The notes beneath the pieces were generated by a model. It was not told the origin of the DNA, searched no databases, and saw only the letters and a program-made list of their open reading frames with translations. DNA of 64,000 nucleotides, from assembly GCA_025345505.1 (NCBI GenBank), contig JANVCC010000174.1, positions 1,338,489 through 1,402,488 of the forward strand, given 5' to 3'. This DNA comes from Todiramphus chloris collaris (lineage: Eukaryota; Chordata; Aves; Coraciiformes; Alcedinidae). The position numbers and the translations under genes are program-made. Shown piece after piece: positions 1-11,640 of this stretch (within the stretch, counting starts at the first letter, position 1; every line of letters begins with the position of its first letter).

Positions 1-137
1 GGGAGGACCGGCACGGCAATGACATCAGTGCTTTAAACAACTTGTTATTCGGGAGCAATCAGCTGCAATTAGGTATTAATTAAGTATTATGAAAGTTGAT
101 TATTTAAGTGAATTCGGCTTTCGTCTCTCCGACTATG
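1..137 (+). other. Candidate 5' exon (possible alternative CASZ1 first coding exon) or conserved noncoding element
   Basis: An AT-rich segment, unlike the GC-rich sequence that follows, ending in CTATG/gtaagtac, a perfect match to the donor consensus. An ATG at 89 (A at -3) opens a frame reading MKVDYLSEFGFRLSDY and ends on the first base of a codon at 137. An in-frame TAA at 77-79 lies upstream, so this would be a genuine start for that frame. The exon at 41033 needs exactly one preceding base, and the supplied G would make the Ala codon (GCT) found in vertebrate CASZ1. Splicing 137 to 41033 would therefore be in frame. A chance phase match has odds of about one in three, so this remains a hypothesis. 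The left end of the exon is outside the window or not visible. Confidence 0.35.
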
Positions 138-149
138 GTAAGTACAGCA

Positions 150-700
150 CAATTGTCCTTTTTCTGCCCCCGGCTCGCCGGAGCCCCCCGGCCGGTGCGG
201 CTGCCGGTGCCCCCCGCGCCGTGCGGTGCGGAGCGGTGCGGAGCGGTCCCTGCCCCTTGCCCCGGCCGCTCCGCCGCGCGTCTCGTCCCCTGCGCTGCCG
301 CGGGGCCGGGCGCTGCGGGCAGGTTCCCCGGAACCCGGTGCCCGGGGGCCGCCGCCGCCGCACCGAAAACTTTTCCCGGCGCCGAGGCGGGTGCGGGGCG
401 GTGCAAAGGGGCTCCCGGGCCGGGCCGAGCGGGGCGCGGGGGCGGCACCAGGTGCTGCCGGGGGCTCGCAGCCTCTTTCACTTTTCTTTCACTTGTTTTA
501 CGGAAGTTGGCTTTCTCTCCTGCCGCCGCTCCGGCCCCGCTCTCCCCGGCCCCGCGGAGGCGGGCGGCGAGGTGAGCCGGGGGCTCCGCTCCGCCGGGTC
601 CTTCCCGGCAGCCGGGGCCGGGGCGGAGGGCGGGCGGGCGGCGGGGCGAGGCAAGGCAAGGCAAGGCGCGGGCTGGCCGGGAGAGGATGCGGAGGGGAAG
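150..700. promoter_or_regulatory. CpG island
   Basis: About 550 bp of very GC-rich sequence with abundant CpG (runs such as gccgccgccgcaccg and gggcgggcgggcggcg) and a short GCAAG repeat near 645-668, immediately downstream of the donor at 138. CpG islands of this kind normally mark promoters or developmental regulatory regions. No TATA box was seen. It may be the promoter/first-intron island of a CASZ1 5' exon. The long open frames on both strands here reflect composition, not protein coding. Confidence 0.7.
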
Positions 701-3700
701 TTTAGGGGGGGGTTTTGAAATGATTTTGCGTTTGTATTTGTTGTAAGTTGTGTGGGTTGTTTTCTCTTTCATTTCTTTCCCCTTCGGAGCTGCAGCATCT
801 CGTTGGTAAAGGTTGCTTGTCAGGTTCCTGCGCTGTCTAAATGAAAAGGAATTTAATTTATTTGGGACAAGGCAGTGTCGGATGAAGAGGCTGCTTATTA
901 CATTTAATGAGTATTTTTTTTTTTTTTCCAACCTGGGCATATCTGGGATGGGTTTGTTTTTGTCCTTCCATGTGAGGTGTATGAGACCTCCCCCACCCCT
1001 TCACATCTCGCAGGGAGGAGGAACGGTGGCCAGGCTGGGGCAATGTTTTGGTTTTAGATTACAGGCCCTAGTACTGGGGCTGGGTGTGTTTTTAGTGGTA
1101 GCTTTCTGTGGTGTGTCCACCGGTTTTTGATCAGGTATCAGGCCAGGGAGCAGGGTCTGGCCTGGTGCTGGGCTGGGTGTGGTGATGGACATGGAGAGGG
1201 CTCCATCAGCTGGGGTGTGATTTGCAGCTGGGGTCTCCAGTGCTTGCTGTGCTTGTGGGTTTTCCTTGGCCAGTCTGGTGCAGGGTCTCATCCAGATTTC
1301 ACAAAGTGGGCGTAGTCAGAGTTTTGTGGGAATCCCCTGGGCCATGCTGCCTCCCTCTTTGGGACCTGTTCCCACCACTTGGGCCCCGTCCCTGCTGACA
1401 CAACCATGCCTCCTCCTCCAAAATGGTGTTAACTACTCTCTCCTCTTTGAAAAACTAAATGGCAGCGATGGGCCAAAGAGGCCTGCGCTGGCGATCTGCC
1501 GCAGTCCACGTAATTACTGCTGGAACGTATGTGTACGTGTGTGTGTGTGTTGTTTTTTTTAATAAGGAGTAAGATGGTAATAAACTGGTTGATGATTGAC
1601 TGGGCCTGAACTATGTACTCTGATATTTTGATGGAGAGGATAATTTTGTCGTCGTTTATTTCACTTATTTATTTATTTCGATCGTCGATACCAGGAACCG
1701 AGCGGCTTGGGAGCCGCTTTCACCGGTGAGCGCACTGGGCTGGCTCTGGTTGGGTCCAGCCGTGGGTGTGTGGCTGCCTCCCTTCTAGATCAAGGAGCTC
1801 GGAGGCTGCGTGGGCAGCCCAGGAGTTAAGGATGTGGTGAAACTGCAGGAGGGCAAACGCTTTTAATGAGTAATAAACAGTGATTTACCCCTGATCTCCA
1901 TCTCCAGGAGCTGTGGCAGCGCAGAGGTGGGATCTGCTGCCCGGGTGTTCCTGGCCATGCCCGTGCCCCTGCCCCTCCTGGGCCAGCAGTGCCCTCTGCC
2001 GGCAGGAGCCCTGCCCGCTGGCCAATGGCCCTCCGTGCCTGGCCACTGCCACCCCCCCTGCCGCCCCACCCAGCCCCGTGACCCCGGAAAGGAGCTGCAA
2101 AGCCAACATCTTCTCCCCTCAAAGGGACCATCCTCGGCCTTCCTGCCACTGCGCCCAGGTGACGCGCGGGGTTCGGCGCTGCCGTGTGGGAACCCGGGGC
2201 CGCAGAAAGCCATGGAAATGAGGATCTGGGAGATCTGTTTAAGTCAGCATTACGGTCTGTGTGTGGGTGAACCCGTCTTGTCATGATCTCGGGGCAGAGA
2301 CCAGCCCCATAATCACCACCTCTAACCCTTATCTCCTTGGGCCAGCTTATCTCCCTCAGTCGCTGCCTCTTGAATTCTCTCCAAGCCCTCTGGCTGTGGC
2401 TCCCCTGGGGCAGTGCCCGAGGGCTGCTCACACCAGCTGCCAGCTGGCAGAGGCAGGTCTGGGGGGTGTCTTTCCCAGAGGGACTTGGTATGTGGGGTCT
2501 GACAGTCTGCTCTTGCCCAGGGCTTTCTCAGCTCAGTCAGTCCTTTCATGGACCTTCTAGGGCCAGAAGCGCTCAGAGTGGTTAAGGGCTGGAAAGAATT
2601 CATGGACTGAGTCCATCCAGCCAGGATCGTGGCAAGATGTTCCCTGCATGTGACTTTCTGCAAGTCTGGTTGTAAATATCTTGAGTGACTGGGCACCTGT
2701 CACTTCCTTTGGGAAACTGTTCCCCAGCCTAATTATCCTGGTATGAGATTACAGGAACTGACCTCAGAATGGGGACCAAGAAACCTATGGTAAAGGGGTG
2801 GAGAAACACCTCATTTTCCACTTAAAGGGTCATTTGGTGTCTTTATTTTGTCAAATCACTGTTGTTGTTTGAAACACCCAGTGGACAGAAACACCTTCTT
2901 TGGGCTGGTGCCAACTCTTTCTTTCTTTTTTTTTTTTCTTTTTTGACAGTACAGATTTTCAGAGACATTGGCTTAGTCAAGGTTGGTACCATTCCTGTGC
3001 TGAGCTCAGGGTCTGCAGGAGTTTCACAGGCAGTTTGTTTGGGTGTTCAGGTTACTTTCCAGTAGTCCTAGGAGATGCTTGTTGGGTGGAAAGTATTTGA
3101 GTGCTTAAGGCTGCCTAGTGAAGACTCTTCTTTGAGAGAAGGGTTTAGCCAGGCAGGGAGTAATCTTCTCATCATGGTGTTAAGCAGGGCCCAGCTATTA
3201 CTTGAAGACCGTGCTTCAGAGCTGGATGAAGTCCACAGGAGTGTTTCTACTGGTTTGGTGGTGTAGAGCGATAATTCACAGAAAGACCAGAAAAATTGAT
3301 CCCTGAGTTAAACTCCTGATTCCCCATCTGCTGGGTCCTGTTCCTTCTAAAGCAGGTCTGCTGCTGATGGGGTGGGGGTCTGCTCACGGGTGCAGGTCCT
3401 GCATCTTTCTGCCGTGAAACACTGAGATGGGGAGAGGCTGTGAATGATACAGATACCTCGGCTGGAAGGGATCAAGCACTGACTACGTAGCTTCCATATC
3501 ATCAGTTTCTCTTTCTGTTTTCCTGGACGGTTTGTGCTTCCACTCTGAGTTCTCCTTGCTGCTCTCAGAAAGGCTCATCTGAGCTTGGAATTCATTCCAG
3601 GGCTGTAGCCGGTGCAGCCTTGGCTGTCCCACTGCTCATGGTGCCAGGGCGCTTGGCTGCCCTCAGAATGAGAGCCTTGGCGGCCACTTTGACTGTCCCC

Positions 3701-4079
3701 CTGACATCAAATCATACCCCTAGGCTCCTGTGTACCCTGTGATTTGTTTCCTTTGGAAAAGTTGGTTGAAAGTATCTAGAAAGTAATGGAAAGTGATGTA
3801 GGAGGTGAAGACAACCATTACCTGGGCTGCATCTCCCACCTCCACCCGGGCTCCTTCCCTCCCTCCCTGGGTTTGAAGACGCGGCCGTTCCCAGGGTTTG
3901 GAGAGCTCAGGTGCCACCCAGGGCTCAGCTCCCAGAAGTGCTGACATGGCAGAGACCGTGCTGGCCGATCCAGCTGGGGTTTGGGAGAACCAATGTCCTC
4001 GTCCTCAGCTGCACTTTGCAAAGCAAAGAGGGGGCAGAGGAGGCTTGGCTGGAAGCAGGGGAGGGGCAGAACCTACAGC
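701..4079. other. Non-coding, probable 5' intron of CASZ1
   Basis: Mostly unique GC-rich sequence with no convincing exon. It holds a 14-base T run (914-927), a TG microsatellite (1530-1552), an AT-rich patch (about 1555-1690) ending in tttatttatttcgatcgtcg, and the CR1-like fragment listed separately. I see nothing else. Confidence 0.5.
2580..2745 (+). repeat. Decayed CR1-like LINE fragment
   Basis: The sequence follows the layout of the CR1 3' region: aagggctggaaag, gagtccatccagccaggat, ggttgtaaatatcttgag, then tttgggaaactgttccc and cagcctaattatcctg. These correspond to the family's blocks for the grouped-word pattern ending in an xxCTGTTCCA-type motif. It is very diverged, so it is an old insertion. 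The family assignment is by memory of the consensus and not by alignment. Confidence 0.6.
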
Positions 4080-4345
4080 CAAAAGTCCCACGCAGCACCA
4101 TCTCCTCCCCTCCGGTTCAATGCGGACTGGATCAATTTGGACGTCTTCAGCAATAAAAAATGCCGATGTCGTCCTAATTCACCAGGCCCCGAGATGACAG
4201 CAAATTTACATTTTTTAATTAAACTAGCAGCCAGTTTTTATGAGAGGGGGCTGGGTTATGCAAATCAAATGGTTGTGTACGAAAGATTAGGAGAGTTTGG
4301 GAATAAATTCCACAAATGCTAATAAAAAAAAAAAGGAGAGAAAAT
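4080..4345. promoter_or_regulatory. AT-rich candidate enhancer with POU octamer
   Basis: An abrupt AT-rich island in GC-rich surroundings. It contains cagcaataaaaaatgcc, cctaattcaccagg, ttttttaattaaactag (homeodomain TAATTA core), the perfect octamer ATGCAAAT at 4258-4265, and gggaataaattccac. Such dense unbroken motif islands in the introns of developmental transcription-factor genes are usually conserved enhancers. Conservation was not tested. Confidence 0.45.
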
Positions 4346-6749
4346 GAGAGGGGGGAGAGAGAGGGACATTGTTCCATTAGCCCCTTTTAGACTGATTTCC
4401 CCAGGGAGAAAGCAGTGGGGGGTGAGAGATGGAGGCCGCTTTCCGAGACAGGTAAAATCCATTTTGAGGATTGAGAGCCCCTTGGACCAGGACCTTGTGG
4501 CTCCCTGTTTCCTCTGCCAGGGCTCGCAGGGGAGATGGAAGCAGACAGCAGTAGCTAAATAAAAACTTGATGGTTTCTAATCCCCTTTCCTGCTTGACCA
4601 GTGAGTTTCCAGGCTGAAACGGCCACTGGGACTGGGGACCTGCCCTGGGTGACTGCAGCCTGGCTGGGGATGGAAAGGGGTGCACAGTGCTCAGCTGCTG
4701 GAGGATCAAGGGCCAGGCCAGGTCATGATGGTGTCCCAGGAGGGTGGACCTGTCAGGGAGACAGAAGAGTCCCTGGGTGAGCAAACCCCAGATTCTGCCC
4801 CCAAGTGAGTACCAAAGGAGCTACTCAGAGCTCCTGCAGATGGGGACCAGCTCTGGACTGGCAGATGGGATATAGACCAGGGCCAGTGGCTGGGATCAGT
4901 TCCCCGGAGCTTCCCCCTTGCTTTTGTGCAGCTTTTACTGGGGGGCTCCCAGTCTCTGCAGGACCCTGCTGGGTGGGCAGGCAGAAATCCTGATGGCAGG
5001 TGCAGGGCTGGGCTGGGGTTCCACGTACGCACAGGCTTCATCTGCAGAGAGAGGTGATGATGCTTTTTCCTCCCTGAAACCATCCCCACCTTGTTCCCTA
5101 TCCATAGGGCTCTCGGTGGCTGAGGCCAGCTTTCTCTTCCCAGTGCGTTAACTGGGCACCAGCCTCTACCCTTCTTTCTCAAGAGACTTCCCATCTTTCT
5201 CCATGTGTTGATTCCAGAAAATAAAACAGTTTGTCAAGCCTTTTTGAGAACCAATAGTTGCAGTGAAGCAAAAACATGTGCTTCACTTGTGTAAAATATG
5301 TTCTTGTTTAAACGTCCCAAAGAATTTTGAGTTCTCATTGCGTTTGGTAGCTAGGTGTGGTGGCCAGGTACCGAAGCAATTGTTTGCTCTGCCACACAGA
5401 AACAACCAGAAAATTTCTGGAGGCTGGGAAACTGCTTAAAGCTTCCAGTCCTAAGGCAGTTTCGTGCTCAGAATAAAAGCTGAACAACCCGTGTAGGTTG
5501 GCAAGAGCGAGAGCAAGGGGTGGAGAGGAGGAGATACAAGGGAAAAAAAAAAGGATGAGAAGACTGGAGTCACTGGGTGCACTTTATGGCAATACCCTGA
5601 GGATTTGGTGCCTCACTAGAAAATTTTGCCACTCATTCCTGGTTTTGGGGTGTGAAATGATGATTCACCTCCGTGCACATGTTTTGCTTTGGAGAGGTGG
5701 CATTTTAGCAGAGCCGCTTGTGAAATCAGTAAAAACGCCAAGCTCCGCTGGAGCATTTCTGGAGGTGTTCCCCACACCCAACACCTACGTCCCCGTCACC
5801 CTGTCCTGCACATGCACATCTGCCCCAGACACTCTCCCACCTCCCTGCTCCCGGATGCTCACATGCCCCGTGTTGGTGTTGTGCTGAACTTTGTGTTCTC
5901 TGAGCTGCTCTCTCAAGATATCGCCTCCCTCTGCGCTCCGGTTCTCGGCGCTTGCATCATCGTGGCCATGAGTGGATCTTTCTTAGCAGCGAGAGAAGAT
6001 CGGTGTGGGCTGTGCCCCGGGTGCTGGGTGTCTCCCTGTGCTCCCACCATTGCCCTGGTTGGTTCCCCAGCATTCCCAGTGCCGGGGCGAGCGGGGGCTT
6101 TGGCGGTGGGCTGGGTGCGCAGCCGCAGGCAGGGAGTTGTGCAGGGGATTTTTGTAAGGCGAGTTTCTCAGCTGAACTAGGGCCAAGTTCAGCCTTAAAT
6201 CTATCAAAGAGAGCTCCGGAACAGGTCTGTGAGACACGGCGAAGTCTGAGGATTTGGTGTGGGATGAAGAACTCCTAATCTATAAAGTGGGCATAATCAT
6301 ACTCCCCTGTGCAGCCCAGAGCCAGGGCTGGGCACTCCGGTGATGGAGATAAGTGAATGAGGGCTGGCTGCCATCCATGGCTGGGTGCGGGGGTCGGGCA
6401 GGAGCGCTCCTCCCTCCAGCCGGGTGTGGTGCCCGGGGTGTGGGAGAGCTGAGCCCGCTCTCGCTTCCTGGCAGCTCCTGCGCCCGCCTGACCCCTGGCA
6501 CCCTCCGTGTGCCAGCAGCTGAGGTGCCCCGTGGGTCCCGGGTGAGTTGTTGTGGACCCTCAAGGTGGGCTCTCCGGGAGCTGGGCAGGGGTGCAGAGCT
6601 CCCGTTGGGCTTTTCTGTTGTGGTGCTGAGACCCAGCCAGGGTAGAGCAGAGGAAGAACCAGGAACTTTTACCTGCCATACATGGGAAACTGTCAAAAGC
6701 CAGGTAGCAACACCAGCTTTTGTCTGGTATTTCCAGAAAAACCCGGCGG
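4346..6749. other. Non-coding, probable 5' intron
   Basis: Unique sequence with a purine-rich start (4321-4375) and no credible exon. Several short open frames exist on both strands but none is recognisable. An old MIR-like relic lies near 6250-6370. Confidence 0.5.
6250..6370 (+). repeat. MIR-like SINE relic
   Basis: The core aatctataaagtgggcat then aatcatactcccctg (6277-6309) parallels the MIR core atctgtaaaatggggataataatac. Highly diverged. Assigned by eye. Confidence 0.45.
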
Positions 6750-7460
6750 GACCTGGCATCTCCGGGCATAATTTATTATGGAAAAATAAAATAATAAAGT
6801 CCCAATCCCTTTGAGGCCTGAGTCATAGAAGCATCTTCTCATTAAAGCAGCTCCACCTCTCCGCATGGTGTTTGCCAGCACCATGCCTGTATGAATCCAC
6901 TCCCTGAGCCAGCTCGCCCAGGGCAGCCTCCTCCTCCTCCTCCTCCTTGCTGCCTGCGCTTCCCCAGCACCCCTCTCCTCCAGCACCCCTTCCCCTGTCT
7001 GGAGGAGCATGAGCAGACCCACATGTCAAGCCAAGTTCTCCTCAGGCTTCCCTTCTTTGGGCTGGGGGGATGTTTTGTCGGCATGTTTTGTAGACAAACA
7101 TCTTCATCTTTTCACCCACCTTCCACCCCTGGTGCTATCAAGTTCTCTGGGCACAGCCCTGTCTCCCACATCCTCCTCTCCTCGTGGCGTGGAGATGTGT
7201 GTGGTATCTCCCTTTCCATGGCTCGAAGCTCTCTTCCAAGTGTCCCTCCGCAAGCAGGGAAAGGAGAGGAAGCTGCTCCTGGAGTAATTATCATCTGCAT
7301 GTCCCGAAGGCAGGCAGCAGATGTTAGCAGAGGAGGACCGGATTGGAAGAGGCTGAGGGAACGGAGGCTGGGGAGAGAGGGTCTGATTTTTCCTCTTGAT
7401 TGCATATGAATATTTTTAACAGAAGCTCAGTAAGACAAGAGTCACGGCTCCATGAAGTTG
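6750..7460. promoter_or_regulatory. AT-rich candidate regulatory element with CATAAT/ATTATG palindrome
   Basis: 6767-6780 is a 14-bp palindrome, CATAAT-TT-ATTATG, followed by aaaaataaaataataaagtc. It resembles paired HOX/CDX-type sites. A second AT-rich patch lies at about 7275-7430 (gagtaattatcatctgcatg, ttgcatatgaatattttt). In between is GC-rich sequence with a CTC repeat (6928-6946). No exon is evident. Confidence 0.4.
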
Positions 7461-10400
7461 ATCCGTGCGCTAGGGAACTTTCAGGGGAAGCTCCTTCGCT
7501 CGCTCTTGCTGTTTTCAGTCATTCACTCTTGGTTTTCTCAGCCTTCTCTGTGCTGAACTATTTAACTTCTCTTGCTAAACAGCTTTCCTTTATGCCCTCC
7601 TTCCTTTCCCTATTCCCACAGAGCCGTCACTCTTTGTCACCCCCCTGGACCTCCCCATTCTGCCTTTGATTCTCTCTTGGTTTTCCTTTCCTTTTTTTTT
7701 TCCTCCCCCCTCCACCTCCCTTCCATTATATTACTCTCTTTATTTTTCAACTCCCCGTTTGTCTGTGGGCTGATATTCAGATGAACAAACTTCTTCCAGT
7801 TAAAGGAGGTCATGAATATTAGGATTTTTCTATCAAACAATGAAATATGGCTCAAATTACTCTAAAGAATAGGGCCCTTTTCATAAACCACCTGCTGTTT
7901 TTTCTGAAAGCGAGCACAACCGCTTGCCTGTGTGCTCCAAGCAGTTGTCTCTCATCTCCACCTCGCCAAGCTTTGCCGTTCCAATTCCTTCTGAATTTGT
8001 TGCTCTCGGTGGAGTAAGTCTGCTCTTCCCAGACTGCCAGCACCCAGCGAGTCTGGGTTTGGACACGTTGGGACAGGACAGGGATTCTGGCAGGATTCTC
8101 ACTGCTTTGAATGATGGTTTGTGATTGTGCTTTTTTGATTGCGGTGTGCTTATTTTGGGGGTTTATTTTTGTTTCCAACAACAGTTTGGTTTGAAACTCA
8201 TTAGTCATTACTCTCAGCTTGACTGAGAGAGGGATCTCGGAGCCGGGCGTCAGAGCCAGCGGGTGCAGAGTGCGTGGATGCCCCCGCCTCCTCCTTGGCT
8301 GGCTGCTCTGGAGCAGCCATCTCCCCATGTCTGCAGCACCCCAAGAAAGAAGTTAGAGTAGATGTTGTGCTCGAGGTGGGTCCCTAAGCCAGGCAGGTCC
8401 CCACTGTGAGGACTGGGGTCCATGCTGCTGTCCCCTTCCTCTCTGCCACGTGGCTTTGGAGAAGGAGCTATGAGCACAGCAGCTGCAGATGCCCTTTCTC
8501 CTGAGACCTCAGAAAGCCAGGTACGTGCTCCAGGACATCCTCCTCCCTTGCCTGTTGGCTGTGCGTGGCCAGATGGTGCCCTGTCTTTTCCAGCACCAGT
8601 GCAGCTTGGCTGTTGGACCATTAGAGGGGCTGAGGAGAGGTGGAGCTGTTCCCCATGGGCCTGGAGAAGCTGCCATGAGGCAGGCATGGGCAGTGCCAGA
8701 GACGGGGACAACAGAGGACACCAACTTGTTTCAGACTTTTGTTTTGTTTTCAGTCCAGCCTATTTATATTCACCATAGTTGCTATTTTTTCCCCAGTTAC
8801 ATGGACATGTCTTGTCCTCACTATCTTCCATCTTCCCTGAGCAAACCTTCCTGTTTTCCCTGTGCCTGTCCTGGGAGGCCTCACAGCATCGTCCCTCTTG
8901 GCCAGGAGGCACCTCTCGCTTGGTGGGCTCCTTCCAGCAGCCTGGCCCAGCCCTCCCACCCTCTCCCACCCAGCCCCACGGCTCCCTGGGCAGAAACTGC
9001 ACACGCAGCCTGGGCTGTGCGAACACCGAGTTTGTTTTGCCAGGGTGACCTGTTTAATCATCTCATTTTCTGGTGGCCGTTTATTCCTCGTTTCCACGGT
9101 TACAGCCCCATTAAGAGGAGAAGCAATAAGGCAGCGAGTCAAACAGGTAATAAAAACATTAAAGCCATGTGCGCATGGGGAGGGAGGGAGGGCGAGCAGC
9201 ACGCAGTGAGACGAGACGGGCCGTGCCAGGGAGACAGGAGGGTCGCGGGGAGCCCGTGCGCAGCGTGGTAACACCCAGCCCCGGTCCCAACCGCCCCAGG
9301 GGCCCGGCTGCCAGCACAGCATCCCCCTGCCCTGCTCCCTTGGCACGTGCTGCCCCTCGGGACAGGGTCCCTGCCGCCGTGCCGTCGCTGTGCTGCTGAT
9401 GCAGAGGTGCCAGCGGCCAAAAGCACTGGAAATCAGAGTATTCTTGCAACCGTGTTTTGTTTCCGCCTTGTGATTGCCTGGTGAAACTCGTAACTCGCCG
9501 TTTCAGCTCGGTTAGGGGATGCTGGTGGACCCAGATGTTTGTGGTGGCACTAGCTCTGCCCTGGTACTTGTCAAGGGCCCTGCTGCTGCTGCTGGCAGCA
9601 TCACGGGTACCCTGAGGAGCTCTGCGTCCGCACCGTCCCTACGGCAGCACTGGCTGCTCACAACGCCGCACCGCTCCATTTCCAGGCAGCTGCCCGAACC
9701 AGCGCTACCTGCAGTGCCACCGCAGCATCCTCGGGACTTCCTAGGCACAGTAAATATTTCTGTGTGGAAGGGAATCTTTCTGGACCCTCCAGGAGAAGGT
9801 CAGGCTCCATGGAAACAGGACAGGCAGGTCTGCTCCGTGGCAGGAACGTGGGCTGCCAGCCAAGGCCCGTGGGGTGGGGAGCGGGTGGGAGCAGCGGGGG
9901 TGCCACGGGGCCGTAGCTGGACACGGAGGGCAGGCAGCTAGCTCTGGATCTCCTCGCTCCCACCGCGAGGAATCCCCAGATTTCTTGTTTTTCCATTGTG
10001 GGCTCATAAAAGGAAAGTAGCCAAGTTAAGCAACCTAAAGCAACTTCTCTAGAGCGAGGGGAAGGCGAAGAGCCCTGATGGCTGAAGAAGAAGAAGGGGG
10101 GTTGCTTTCAGAGCAGCTTGTAGTGCTCCTCAGGGGTCCTGCTAGGTGGAAGCCTTCTCTATACGCTCGTTGTCCCAAACCTGACATGGTCAACGAGGAG
10201 ACTGTGGGCTGTCGCCCTTGGGAAATTGCAGGCTAAGTGTACTCTGGGGCATAAAACCACGACCTGACTACAAAAGCCAGCAGAGTTACTTTTCCTTGTC
10301 ATTTCCCAGTGGCCGTGGAGCCCAAGCAGCACTGGGTCTCAGATGAAGAGGTGTTAGCGAGTGAATTGACAGTTTTAATACCGGTCTTTCCTGTGAGGGC

Positions 10401-11149
10401 TAGTAGCTGTCTCTGATGGCCAAATGCAGATTGAAATGGTGTCACTAAGAAATAAAACTTCCTTGGACACTGCAAGCCCGAGGCTTGGATTGTCAGAACC
10501 ACACTGCATTGGCCAAATTTTGTTTCTTGAGAGTTGGAGGTTTATCAAGATTGCCGTGTCTCGGAGCAGCGAGGAAGGCTGGGCTCTCTGGAGACCTGCC
10601 CTGGCCTGGAGAATATAGACTCTGTGAGGCTGCTCTTCCTTGCAGACAGTCTGTGGGGTTGGTCTGTGAGCTGACTGGGTAATTAAGTCCGAAAACGATT
10701 CTCCAGGACCTCTTACCACAGTGATGGGAAGGGCCCCGTCCATTCCTGGGAGTGGGGTTTGACCTTCCTTTGTGCGGTCTCCGGCTACGCCGTGTAGTGC
10801 TGTGTATCACCCGGGGTAGGTACAAACCCCGATGCTTTGTGCAAGCTGCTTATAAGTAATGGGCTTAGGAAAAACAAGGAAACCACGTAGCTGAAAACTC
10901 CCCAGCTCCAGATGGGTTTGAGCTGCTGGGTCGCTGCTGGAAAGGAGCAGGTACCTGGAGGGGCAGGAAGGGTTCTGGCCTTTGAACGAGGGTGAGCTTT
11001 GCTGTGGATGGAGAGAAGAGGTTAAATAGCACAGTCTCCCTTGTATAGGTGGCACAGCCCTAACAGCAAAACAAAAAAAAAAATCTCAGAAAAGCAAACA
11101 AGAAAGGAGAGCAGGAAAATAATCAGGGAAATGGAATAAACTAACTCCA
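7461..11149. other. Non-coding, probable 5' intron
   Basis: No convincing exon. AT-rich patches that could be regulatory occur at about 7760-7880 (tgatattcagatgaac, ggtcatgaatattagg), 8100-8225 and 9040-9170 (tgtttaatcatctcatttt, caggtaataaaaacattaaag). The longest open frame (8489-9271, 260 codons) has no recognisable domain and looks fortuitous. Confidence 0.5.
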
Positions 11150-11640
11150 AGGCTGTTTTACCTGCTAGCTGTCTCTGTTGAAATATTCTACCTCGTTACA
11201 GCTCCAGTTTGCCCTGTTGGGATTTTTTTATTTTTTTTTTTTATTTATTCATTTCTGACATTGTTTTGGGTTTTATAGTTTCTTTTCTCTGGACTTTATC
11301 AGAAAGCATATTTGTGGTGAGCGCCTGTGAAAGGACCTGGCTTGCTGAGTAAATATTCAACGTGGAAATGAGCCGCATGACCTTGAGGGGGGAGAGGGAG
11401 GAAAGCTGAGAGAAATTCATAAAAAGCTGGAAAAGAAAAGAACAAGGAGAAGGGAGGAGAGAGGAAAAAAAAAAAAAAAAAAAAAAAAAAGACCAAAAAG
11501 AAGAAGAAAAAAAAAAAAAAAAAAAAAAGATAAAAGGCCCGTCCAGACTGGCAGAAGTCACACAGAAGAGAAATATTGGTCTTTCTTGTTAATAAAGTGG
11601 TGATGGGACGTGTGGTATCGGACGTCCCGGAGGGGCCCGA
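11150..11640. repeat. T-rich and A-rich low-complexity tracts around a purine run
   Basis: A T-rich stretch at 11222-11250, an AT-rich element (11290-11370), a homopurine-leaning run from about 11385, then A26 (11465-11490) and A22 (11507-11528). The T-rich and A-rich tracts lie about 230 bp apart in opposite sense and could pair as a long hairpin. No coding content. Confidence 0.7.

Noticed and set aside
104-940. 278-codon minus-strand open frame
   Set aside because: It runs through a CpG island, where stop codons are rare by composition, and the protein is Ala/Pro/Arg-rich with no recognisable domain.
3426-3490. CR1-like phrase near ggctggaagggatc
   Set aside because: Only a few bases agree with the CR1 3' phrase; too short to call.
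8489-9271. 260-codon plus-strand open frame
   Set aside because: No recognisable domain, no splice support, and mixed low-complexity composition. Competing frames of similar quality overlap it.
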